Shown here one piece after another: positions 5,952 through 13,509 of a DNA stretch of 31,993 nucleotides. Within the stretch, counting starts at the first letter, position 1, and each line of letters starts with the position of its first letter. Source of the stretch: an uncultured Lachnospiraceae bacterium. Its GTDB lineage: Bacteria > Bacillota > Clostridia > Lachnospirales > Lachnospiraceae. The DNA lies in NCBI GenBank assembly GCA_902803745.1, contig CADCRB010000233.1, positions 1 through 31,993 of the forward strand, read 5' to 3'. Under the pieces are notes generated by a model that was not told the origin of the DNA, did no database searches, and saw nothing but the letters and a program-made list of their open reading frames with translations. A program made the translations under genes and the position numbers.

Positions 5952-7276
5952 TGAATCTTGAAACATTAAAAAAAACAGCCAGAGAGTGTGGAATAGTGGG
6001 AGCCGGAGGGGCGGGCTTTCCGGCTTATGCTAAGATGACAGACAAGGCGGATACTGTCATACTCAACTGTGTGGAATGCGAACCGCTGTTAAAGCTCCAC
6101 AGGCAGCTTCTTGCGTCTCACCCGGAAGAGATAGTATCCATGCTTGATGAGGTAAGGGAGACTTTAGGAGCAAAAGAAGCTGTGATCGGTATCAAGAGCG
6201 AGTATACCGAGACGATAAAGGCTCTTTCCGGCGTGCTTAGTGATCATACTTCTGTAAGGATGGAGCAGGTGCGGCCGGCCTATCCTATGGGGGACGAAGT
6301 GGTGCTGATATATGAAGCCACCGGCAGGATTGTACGCCCTGGAGGTCTTCCGATAGAGCAGAATGTCGTAGTATACAATGTAGAAACCATGTACAATCTG
6401 TATCAGGCGGTACATAAAGGAAAGTCCGTCACGAGTAAGATGGTTTCCATAGTCGGGGAGATTGATACGCCAGCTACTGTCAGAGTTCCCGTGGGCACTT
6501 TGGTAAAGGATGCTATAGTGCTGGCGGGAAAAGTAACAACAGAGACACCCGCCTACCTTATGGGCGGTCCTATGATGGGACGACTTGGCGATGAGAATAC
6601 CATCATAACTAAGACGACAAACGCGATCATAATACTTGACAGAGCTCACGAGCTCATCATGAAGATGGATAAGAATCTTGATGTGGAGAGGAGAAGGGCA
6701 TCTTCGGCGTGTTGTCAGTGCAGGACTTGTACAGATCTTTGCTCACGGCATGCGTTGGGACATCCGATAGAGCCTCATCGTATCATGAGGGCAGTAGCAA
6801 ATCAGGATGTAAGCGACCTTTCTGGTTTTCAGAATTCAGCATTTTGCAGCGGATGCGGAATATGTGAGAAGTATGCATGCCCTCAGGGACTTTCGCCGAA
6901 GAGCATTATACAGGAATTTAAGACGGGATTAAGAAGTGCAGGGATCAATGCCGGAAAACCTGATCCGGCGCCCGTAAGCGAAGACAGGGAGTACAGAAAG
7001 GTTCCGGTTCACAGGCTGACAGCAAAGCTGGGGCTTTCAAAATATGATGTACCTTCTTCTTTTGATGATGAGGTATGTAAGGTGTCAAGAGTAAGGATAC
7101 CAATGAGTCAGCACATCGGAGCGCCTGCAAATCCGGTGGTACAAACAGGGGATATGGTTAGAGAAGGGCAGATCATTGGAAGTCCGTCAGAGGGATTGTC
7201 AGCGGGAGTGCATGCTTCTATCAGCGGAACTGTAACCAATGTGACGGAAAAATATATAGAAATAAGCAGTCTGTGA
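5951..7276 (+). CDS. pduS: PduS/RnfC-like flavin iron-sulfur electron carrier
   Basis: 441-residue RnfC-family protein. The N-terminal GIVGAGGAGFPAY (14-26) is the glycine-rich nucleotide/flavin site. Two [4Fe-4S] motifs follow: Cys254-x2-Cys257-x2-Cys260-x3-Cys264 and Cys299-x2-Cys302-x2-Cys305-x4-Cys310-Pro. The C-terminal part resembles a biotinyl-lipoyl/SLBB-like RnfC end. In B12-dependent Pdu systems PduS reduces cobalamin, but the dehydratase here is a glycyl-radical enzyme. A role in NADH reoxidation or in feeding electrons to the radical SAM activase or across the shell is therefore more likely (inference). ATG 5951 overlaps the previous stop by one base. Confidence 0.9.
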   Translation: MNLETLKKTARECGIVGAGGAGFPAYAKMTDKADTVILNCVECEPLLKLHRQLLASHPEEIVSMLDEVRETLGAKEAVIGIKSEYTETIKALSGVLSDHTSVRMEQVRPAYPMGDEVVLIYEATGRIVRPGGLPIEQNVVVYNVETMYNLYQAVHKGKSVTSKMVSIVGEIDTPATVRVPVGTLVKDAIVLAGKVTTETPAYLMGGPMMGRLGDENTIITKTTNAIIILDRAHELIMKMDKNLDVERRRASSACCQCRTCTDLCSRHALGHPIEPHRIMRAVANQDVSDLSGFQNSAFCSGCGICEKYACPQGLSPKSIIQEFKTGLRSAGINAGKPDPAPVSEDREYRKVPVHRLTAKLGLSKYDVPSSFDDEVCKVSRVRIPMSQHIGAPANPVVQTGDMVREGQIIGSPSEGLSAGVHASISGTVTNVTEKYIEISSL

Positions 7277-7317
7277 TAAGTCCGGACTGGAAATGCGGCA
7301 GAGGAGAACAGGAACAA

Positions 7318-7866
7318 GTGGCAAGAGCGATCGGAATGGTAGAGTGTACAACAGTGTCTACGGGATTTAAGGCGGCTGATGATATGGCCAAGGCGGCAAA
7401 TGTGGACCTGCTTCAGGCTGAAGCAACCTGTCCGGGAAAATTCGTGATACTGATAGCCGGTGAGATAGCAGCGGTAAGAGCTTCGGTAGACAGGGCTGCA
7501 GCGGCATACGGAGATAAGGTTATTGACACCTTTGTGCTGGGCAATCCTCACGATTCCATTTTTCCTGCGATCTACGGGACAGCTCAGCCCGAGAATATCG
7601 ATGCTCTGGGTGTGCTGGAAACCTATGATGTGGCCGCCATGATCGTGGCAGCGGATATTGCCGCAAAGACAGCGATAGTTGAGCTTTTGGAGCTGCGTCT
7701 GGCCAAGGGTATGTGTGGCAAGAGTTATATGACTATCACAGGAAGTGTCTCTGCAGTTCAGGCTGCGATTGATGCGGCTAAACAATCAGCCGGAGATAAA
7801 GGCATGTTCCTGGATGAATCAGTCATAGCGAGCCCCTCGGAGCAGCTTATGAAATTTCTGAATTAA
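7318..7866 (+). CDS. pduT: PduT-like tandem-BMC trimeric shell protein with Fe-S pore cysteine
   Basis: 182 residues with two BMC domains (about 4-88 and 96-180) forming a trimeric pseudohexamer tile. Cys38 in the ATCPGKF segment matches the PduT pore cysteine; in PduT three such cysteines bind a [4Fe-4S] cluster at the trimer axis, proposed to carry electrons across the shell. GTG 7318 gives the typical start ARAIGMVE and has GAGGAG (7301-7306) 11 bases upstream. An earlier in-frame GTG at 7273 overlaps pduS and adds 15 atypical residues. Adjacency to pduS fits PduS docking at PduT. It is the only tandem-BMC gene here. Confidence 0.92.
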   Translation: MARAIGMVECTTVSTGFKAADDMAKAANVDLLQAEATCPGKFVILIAGEIAAVRASVDRAAAAYGDKVIDTFVLGNPHDSIFPAIYGTAQPENIDALGVLETYDVAAMIVAADIAAKTAIVELLELRLAKGMCGKSYMTITGSVSAVQAAIDAAKQSAGDKGMFLDESVIASPSEQLMKFLN

Positions 7867-7873
7867 TGAAATA

Positions 7874-8641
7874 ATGCTTGCAGCAGAACGAAGAAATATA
7901 ATACTTGCAAAGATACAGGAAGAAAAAAAAGTCGTGGTTTCCGAACTCAGCCGAATATATGAGGTGTCGGAAGAGACGATAAGGAGAGATCTGGACAGGC
8001 TTGAGGATGAGGGCTACATCGTAAAGAGCTACGGCGGTGCAGTGCTGAATGAATCAAACGTCACAGAACTGCCTCATAATGTAAGGAGAGGCGTTAATAT
8101 TTCGGCTAAGCAGAAGATAGCGGAGCTTGCATGCGGTGAGATAGAAGAAAATGATCATATTTTTTTGGATGCATCCACAACCTCTGTCTTTATTGCAAAG
8201 TGGATAAAGCAGAAGGAACATCTCACTGTTATAACTAATTCGATTGAGAATCTTTTGGAGCTCTCCACAGTGACAGGGTGGGATATCATCTCTACCGGAG
8301 GACAGTTGAGATCAGGGACAATGTCTCTTACCGGCTGGAAAACCGCAGAGGCGCTTTCTGCCTATCATGTAGATAAAGTTTTTATGTCGTGCAAGGGTCT
8401 TTCCATGGAACGGGGTATTACGGATGGAAATGATGAGACTGCGGGCATAAAACAGGCAATGATAGCGTCGGCTGATAAGGTTTATCTAGCAGCTGATCTT
8501 TCAAAATTCGGAAAGAAAGCTTTTTCACAGATATGTGGTTTTGACAGAATAGATACCGTGATAACAGATTCCGAGCCCGATACGGTCTGGAAGGATTATT
8601 TCACGGCAAATCGTATAGGATTGGTATATCCGAAGGCATAA
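7874..8641 (+). CDS. DeoR-family transcriptional regulator
   Basis: 255-residue repressor-type protein, probably the local regulator of this operon. Residues 1-57 hold the DeoR winged helix-turn-helix with its signature (VSELSRIYEVSEETIRRDL, then EGYIVKSYGGAVL). Residues 75-255 are the DeoR sugar-phosphate sensor domain (HIFLDASTTS, VITNS, TGGQL, CKGLSMERGITD). Family members respond to phosphorylated sugars; rhamnulose-1-P or a related intermediate would fit. It lies seven bases after pduT without a recognisable ribosome site, so low-level, coupled translation and negative feedback are likely. Confidence 0.9.
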   Translation: MLAAERRNIILAKIQEEKKVVVSELSRIYEVSEETIRRDLDRLEDEGYIVKSYGGAVLNESNVTELPHNVRRGVNISAKQKIAELACGEIEENDHIFLDASTTSVFIAKWIKQKEHLTVITNSIENLLELSTVTGWDIISTGGQLRSGTMSLTGWKTAEALSAYHVDKVFMSCKGLSMERGITDGNDETAGIKQAMIASADKVYLAADLSKFGKKAFSQICGFDRIDTVITDSEPDTVWKDYFTANRIGLVYPKA

Positions 8642-8655
8642 AGGGTACGGATATA

Positions 8656-8680
8656 TTTTGCGCTGAAGTCTCAGCGAAAA
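8656..8680 (+). promoter_or_regulatory. Intercistronic hairpin directly before the dehydratase ribosome site
   Basis: CGCTGA (8661-8666), loop AGTC, TCAGCG (8671-8676), extended by TTTT (8656-8659) against AAAA (8677-8680) with G8660 bulged. The GAGGAG ribosome site of the dehydratase gene starts at the next base, 8681. Without a U-tract it is not a terminator; a 5' stabiliser or RNA processing site is the likely role (inference). Confidence 0.5.
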
Positions 8681-8697
8681 GAGGAGCAGAGAATATA

Positions 8698-11235
8698 ATG
8701 GGGAAAAAGGGATTTGACAGCACGCCTGTGCCAAAAACAGAGCGTATTACAGGACTGGTCGCAGATCTTTTTGCAAAGATGCCTGAGATAGAGCCTGCGA
8801 GAGCCGAGCTCATTACGGAATCGTTTATGTCCACAGAAGGACTTCCCATAGTCACAAGGAAGGCCCTGGCTTTTCGTCATATATTAAACGGGCTACCTAT
8901 TGTGATACGTCCGGGTGAACTTATAGTAGGAAGCACTACTCTCGCACCCAGGGGATGTCAGACTTATCCTGAGTTTTCATACGAATGGCTTGAGGCAGAA
9001 TTTGATACAGTGGAACACAGGACTGCTGATCCATTTTATATCTCTGATGATACAAAGCGGAGATTGAAAAAGGTGAATCACTACTGGAAGGGAAAGACTA
9101 CCAGCGAGCTGGCAAGATCCTACATGGCTCCAGAGACAATAAGGGCAATGGATCACAACTTCTTTACCCCCGGAAACTATTATTATAATGGAGTCGGACA
9201 TGTTAATGTTCATTATGACAGGGTTATATACGAGGGACTAAAAGGGATAATGGAGCAGACCGCCGACGAGCTTAAGAAGGTGGATGTAGGAGATCCGAAT
9301 TACGGAGATAAAAAAAGATTTTTGGAAGCGGTTATAATCTCTTGTCAGGCTGTTATTGATTACGCAAAAAGATATGCAAAGCTTGCCGAGGAAGAAGCTG
9401 CTAAGGAAAAAGACGAAGGACGGAAGCAGGAGCTTTTGAAGATAGCGAAGACCTGTTCTTATGTACCTGAGAATCCGGCAAGAACCTTTGAAGAAGGACT
9501 TCAGGCTTTCTGGTTTGTCCAGCAGACTATCCAGATAGAATCTTCGGGACATTCCATATCACCCGGAAGATTTGATCAGTATATGTATCCCCTATATGAA
9601 AAAGATATTGAAGAGGGGATTCTTACTAGGGAATATGCTCAGGAGCTTTTGGATTGTGTATGGGTAAAACTGAATGATCTGAATAAATGTCGTGATGCAG
9701 TTTCGGCAGAGGGGTTTTCGGGATATTCACTCTTTCAAAATCTAATAGTCGGAGGACAGACAAAGGATGGAAGAGACGCAACGAATGATCTGTCCTTTAT
9801 GTGTCTTGATGCAACGAAGCATGTATTCCTTCCCCAGCCCTCCATATCCATCAGAGTATGGAATGGATCAGCAAAGGAGCTGCTGATAAGGGCAGCTGAG
9901 GTTACGCGTACCGGCATAGGATTTCCGGCTTACTATAACGACGAGATAATCATTCCATCAATGGAAAACCGTGGCATAGGCATAGAGGATGCCAGAAATT
10001 ATGCCATCATAGGCTGTGTGGAGCCTCATGTCCCGGGAAAAGAGGATGGATGGCATGATGCAGCATTCTTTAATATGTGCAGACCTCTGGAGATGGTATT
10101 TACAAATGGAGTCGATAACGGTGAGATCGCCAGTATACAGACGGGAGACATAGATAATATAACCTCCTATGAAGAGTTCAAAGCTGCGTACAAAAAGCAG
10201 ATGGATTATAACATTGCGCTTCTCGTGAACGCTGATAATGCCATAGATCGTGCTCATGCAGAACGATGCCCTCTTCCTTTTGAGTCGGCGCTGATAGATG
10301 ACTGTATATCAAAGGGCGTACCGCTTCAGCAGGGCGGAGCTCACTATAACTTTACTGGTCCTCAGGGTTTCGGTATAGCAAATGTGGCTGATTCTCTTTA
10401 CACAGTAAAGACTCTTGTTTTTGAGCAACACAGGTTTACGCTAAAGGAGCTCGCGCGAGCTATGGAGATGAACTACGGTCAGGGCTTTGATGAAACTACA
10501 GCGAAGGAAGCCGCGCTTCAGGCTGCAAAAGTCATGGAAGCAAAAGGAGAAGAGATAAGTCCGGATTTTATAGCATCAATAATAAAAAAAGTACTGACAA
10601 TGGAGCTTCCGGAAGAAGAAAGGAAGCGCTATGCGGAGATGCGGGATATGATAATAGACCTGCCCCATTTCGGAAATGACGTTGATGAGGTAGATGAAAT
10701 AGCAAGAGAAGCTGCGTATTTCTATACCAGACCTTTGCCGGAGTACAGGAATCCTCGCGGAGGTATTTTTCAGGCGGGACTATATCCGGTATCGGCGAAT
10801 GTGCCTCTTGGAGCGCAGACCGGAGCTACACCCGACGGCAGACTCGCTCATACTCCGGTGGCTGATGGAGTGTCTCCTACCAGCGGATATGATCTGAACG
10901 GTCCTACAGCATCCTGCAATTCAGTGGCACGTCTTGATCACGCTGATGCCTCAAATGGTACATTGTTTAATATGAAGATCCATCCGACTGCTATGAGCAC
11001 GGACAAGGATTTGGAAGATTTCGTTTCTCTTGTACGGGGGTATTTTGACCAGAAGGGCATGCATATGCAGTTTAATGTAGTGGACAGGGAGACGCTGATA
11101 GATGCTCAAAAGCATCCGGAGAAGTATGCAGGACTTGTGGTCCGGGTCGCGGGATACTCTGCGTTGTTTACTACACTCTCGAAATCACTGCAGGATGACA
11201 TTATCAGGAGAACAGAGCAGGGCCTTTACAGGTAA
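8698..11235 (+). CDS. Glycyl-radical 1,2-propanediol dehydratase (B12-independent)
   Basis: Removes water from (S)-1,2-propanediol to give propionaldehyde by radical chemistry. The 845-residue protein has a PFL-like domain over residues 10-720 and a glycyl-radical domain with RVAGYSA; Gly819 bears the radical, 26 residues from the end. Active-site residues match Clostridium butyricum glycerol dehydratase with constant offsets: His168, His285, Ser286, catalytic Cys440 and Glu442 (GCVEP), Asp454. These exclude PFL and fit diol dehydratases such as the Roseburia inulinivorans enzyme. Glycerol could also be a substrate, but the aldolase and kinase favour propanediol. No clear targeting helix is seen at either end. 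ATG 8698 has GAGGAG 11 bases upstream. The activase follows at once. Confidence 0.93.
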   Translation: MGKKGFDSTPVPKTERITGLVADLFAKMPEIEPARAELITESFMSTEGLPIVTRKALAFRHILNGLPIVIRPGELIVGSTTLAPRGCQTYPEFSYEWLEAEFDTVEHRTADPFYISDDTKRRLKKVNHYWKGKTTSELARSYMAPETIRAMDHNFFTPGNYYYNGVGHVNVHYDRVIYEGLKGIMEQTADELKKVDVGDPNYGDKKRFLEAVIISCQAVIDYAKRYAKLAEEEAAKEKDEGRKQELLKIAKTCSYVPENPARTFEEGLQAFWFVQQTIQIESSGHSISPGRFDQYMYPLYEKDIEEGILTREYAQELLDCVWVKLNDLNKCRDAVSAEGFSGYSLFQNLIVGGQTKDGRDATNDLSFMCLDATKHVFLPQPSISIRVWNGSAKELLIRAAEVTRTGIGFPAYYNDEIIIPSMENRGIGIEDARNYAIIGCVEPHVPGKEDGWHDAAFFNMCRPLEMVFTNGVDNGEIASIQTGDIDNITSYEEFKAAYKKQMDYNIALLVNADNAIDRAHAERCPLPFESALIDDCISKGVPLQQGGAHYNFTGPQGFGIANVADSLYTVKTLVFEQHRFTLKELARAMEMNYGQGFDETTAKEAALQAAKVMEAKGEEISPDFIASIIKKVLTMELPEEERKRYAEMRDMIIDLPHFGNDVDEVDEIAREAAYFYTRPLPEYRNPRGGIFQAGLYPVSANVPLGAQTGATPDGRLAHTPVADGVSPTSGYDLNGPTASCNSVARLDHADASNGTLFNMKIHPTAMSTDKDLEDFVSLVRGYFDQKGMHMQFNVVDRETLIDAQKHPEKYAGLVVRVAGYSALFTTLSKSLQDDIIRRTEQGLYR

Positions 11236-11278
11236 AGCGGAAGAAAGGAAGGCGTCTGACGTATATAACGGATAAGAA

Positions 11279-12079
11279 ATGGATGATCACAGCTATCTCA
11301 ATGTAAAAGGAAGGATATTTGATATCCAACGGTATTCTATACATGACGGTATAGGGATACGGACCATCGTATTCCTTAAGGGATGCGCTCTGCGGTGTCG
11401 ATGGTGCTGCAATCCGGAGTCCCAGAGTTATGACATAGAGACTATGACGATAAATGGAAAGCCCAAGGTGTATGGGCAGGATGTGACCGTACGTGAAGTG
11501 ATGCAGACAGTGAGGCGTGATATGCCATACTACAGCAGATCATCCGGTGGATTGACACTTTCGGGGGGAGAGAGCCTGCTGCAGCCGGAGTTTGCTAAAG
11601 CACTGCTCCAGGCGGGCAAGGCTCTCGGTGTCAACACAGCTCTGGAGAGCATGGGATTTGCAAAGTATGAAACAATAGAAATGATATTACCGTATCTGGA
11701 TAACTATCTCATGGACATTAAGCACATGGATCCCGTGAAGCATAAGGAGTGGTGTGGTCTGGAAAACACTCTGATGAAGGAGAATGCAAGGAAGATCGCA
11801 GCATCCGGGATGACCAGACTTATTATCAGAGTGCCCGTGATACCAGGGTTTAATGATACCGAAAAAGAGCTTTTGGATATCGCGAGATTTGCAGAGTCGC
11901 TTCAGGGAGTGGACGAAATAGATCTTCTGCCTTATCATAATTTCGGTGAAGGGAAATACAGAGGATTGGGCAGGGACTATCCCATGGGGGATACCGAACG
12001 ACCATCCGGGGATAAAATGAGAGGATTTAAGGAGACAATCGAAAGATTAACTTCACTTTATTGTCAGATTGGCGGCTGA
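11279..12079 (+). CDS. Glycyl-radical enzyme activase (radical SAM)
   Basis: Uses S-adenosylmethionine and a [4Fe-4S] cluster to create the glycyl radical on the dehydratase. The 266-residue protein shows FDIQRYSIHDGIGIRT, the cluster motif Cys36-x3-Cys40-x2-Cys43 and SGGE at 95-98. Dehydratase activases such as DhaB2 usually carry a ferredoxin-like insert with eight cysteines after the cluster motif and are near 300 residues; here that stretch (45-90) has none, so the size and layout resemble the activase of pyruvate formate-lyase. The electron donor must therefore be external. ATG 11279 follows GGATAAGAA, a weak ribosome site, 43 bases after the dehydratase stop. Confidence 0.93.
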   Translation: MDDHSYLNVKGRIFDIQRYSIHDGIGIRTIVFLKGCALRCRWCCNPESQSYDIETMTINGKPKVYGQDVTVREVMQTVRRDMPYYSRSSGGLTLSGGESLLQPEFAKALLQAGKALGVNTALESMGFAKYETIEMILPYLDNYLMDIKHMDPVKHKEWCGLENTLMKENARKIAASGMTRLIIRVPVIPGFNDTEKELLDIARFAESLQGVDEIDLLPYHNFGEGKYRGLGRDYPMGDTERPSGDKMRGFKETIERLTSLYCQIGG

Positions 12080-12108
12080 CGTAAAGAATCAGGCAAGGAG
12101 GACGGTTT

Positions 12109-13506
12109 ATGGAAAAATATTTTCTGGCAGTGGATATAGGCGCCAGCAGCGGCCGGCATATTTTAGGGTGTCTGAAAGATGGAAAGATTGAGCTGGAAGA
12201 GGTTTACCGTTTCCCAAACGGTATGGATGAAAAAAACGGTTCTTTGTGCTGGGATACGGACAGACTGTTTGAAGAGATACTTAACGGAATGAAAAAATGC
12301 AGGGAGATAGGAAAGATTCCCATGAGTATCGGTGTGGATACCTGGGGTGTGGATTTCGTGCTGCTGGATAAGGATGACAGGATGATCGGTGAAGCAGTGG
12401 GATATCGTGACAGCAGGACCGATGATATGGACCAGGCGGTTTTTGAGATCGTCCCTGAGCGTGAGCTTTATGCAAGGACCGGGATCCAGAAGGCCATATA
12501 TAATACCATATACCAGCTTATGGCGATAAAGAAAAACCATCCGGAGTATCTGGAAAAAGCCGAGACGCTTCTTATGATGCCGGATTTTTTTCATTTCCGG
12601 CTTTCGGGAAAGAAGGTACAGGAATACTCGGAAGCTACAACCAGTCAACTGGTAGATCCTAAGACCAGAAACTGGGATTATGAACTGGTGGAAAAGCTGG
12701 GATTTCCCGGAAAGATCCTCCAGCAGATAGAGATGCCCGGAACAAATATAGGATGCTTAAAGGAGGATATTCAAAGAGAGGTTGGCTTTAACTGTGATGT
12801 GATCCTTCCTCCGACCCACGATACGGCAAGTGCTGTGATGGCTGTTCCTACTGATGCTAAGGATACATGCTATATAAGTTCAGGCACCTGGTCACTAATG
12901 GGGGTGGAAAGGGAAGAGCCGGACTGTTCTGACAAGAGCAGAGAGAGAAATTTCACGAACGAGGGCGGTTACGACGGAAGCATAACATATCTTACAAATA
13001 TCATGGGGCTGTGGATGATTCAGTCTGTCAGGAATAAGCTTGCTCCTGATAAGGGCTACGGTGAAATATGTGAAGAGGCATCAAAGGAGACGATCAGCTC
13101 TATAGTTGACGCTCAGGATGATGCGTTTCTTGCGCCAGATGATATGGCAGAAGCTATTCGGGATAAGTGCCGAAGCACCGGACAGGAGATACCGGAGACT
13201 CTACCGCAGCTAGCGGCAGTGATCTACAGGAGCTTGGCAAAATGTTATGCGGATAAGCTTAAGGAAATAGAGGAGCTTACCGGGAAAAAATATGACAGGA
13301 TACATATAATAGGCGGCGGATCGAATGCCGGATGGCTCAACGAGCTCAGTGCAAAGCAGGCCGGGGTTAAGGTATATGCCGGGCCGGGAGAAGCTACAGC
13401 GCTGGGAAACATATTAAGTCAGATGATAGAAAACGGACTTTTCGGAAGTCTGGAACAGGCGAGGAGATGCGTGGCGGATTCGTTTGAGATAAAGGAATAT
13501 GGCTGA
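12109..13506 (+). CDS. rhaB: Rhamnulokinase (FGGY family)
   Basis: Phosphorylates L-rhamnulose with ATP to L-rhamnulose-1-phosphate, the substrate of the aldolase at the head of the operon. The 465-residue protein has the FGGY sugar kinase fold with the RhaB-type start LAVDIGASSGRH, the GVDTWGVDF motif of the substrate side, HDTASAV, SSGTWSLMG and the ATP-binding GGGSNAGWLNEL near the end. A clear AAGGAGG ribosome site precedes ATG 12109. This gene ties the compartment to rhamnose rather than only fucose. Isomerase and transporter genes are not in the window. A fuculokinase is less likely given the DIGASSGRH signature. Confidence 0.93.
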   Translation: MEKYFLAVDIGASSGRHILGCLKDGKIELEEVYRFPNGMDEKNGSLCWDTDRLFEEILNGMKKCREIGKIPMSIGVDTWGVDFVLLDKDDRMIGEAVGYRDSRTDDMDQAVFEIVPERELYARTGIQKAIYNTIYQLMAIKKNHPEYLEKAETLLMMPDFFHFRLSGKKVQEYSEATTSQLVDPKTRNWDYELVEKLGFPGKILQQIEMPGTNIGCLKEDIQREVGFNCDVILPPTHDTASAVMAVPTDAKDTCYISSGTWSLMGVEREEPDCSDKSRERNFTNEGGYDGSITYLTNIMGLWMIQSVRNKLAPDKGYGEICEEASKETISSIVDAQDDAFLAPDDMAEAIRDKCRSTGQEIPETLPQLAAVIYRSLAKCYADKLKEIEELTGKKYDRIHIIGGGSNAGWLNELSAKQAGVKVYAGPGEATALGNILSQMIENGLFGSLEQARRCVADSFEIKEYG

Positions 13507-13509
13507 GTC

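Noticed and set aside
5951..7276. PduS as evidence of a B12-dependent diol dehydratase
   Set aside because: No pduCDE, reactivase or adenosyltransferase gene is present; a glycyl-radical dehydratase and its activase are.
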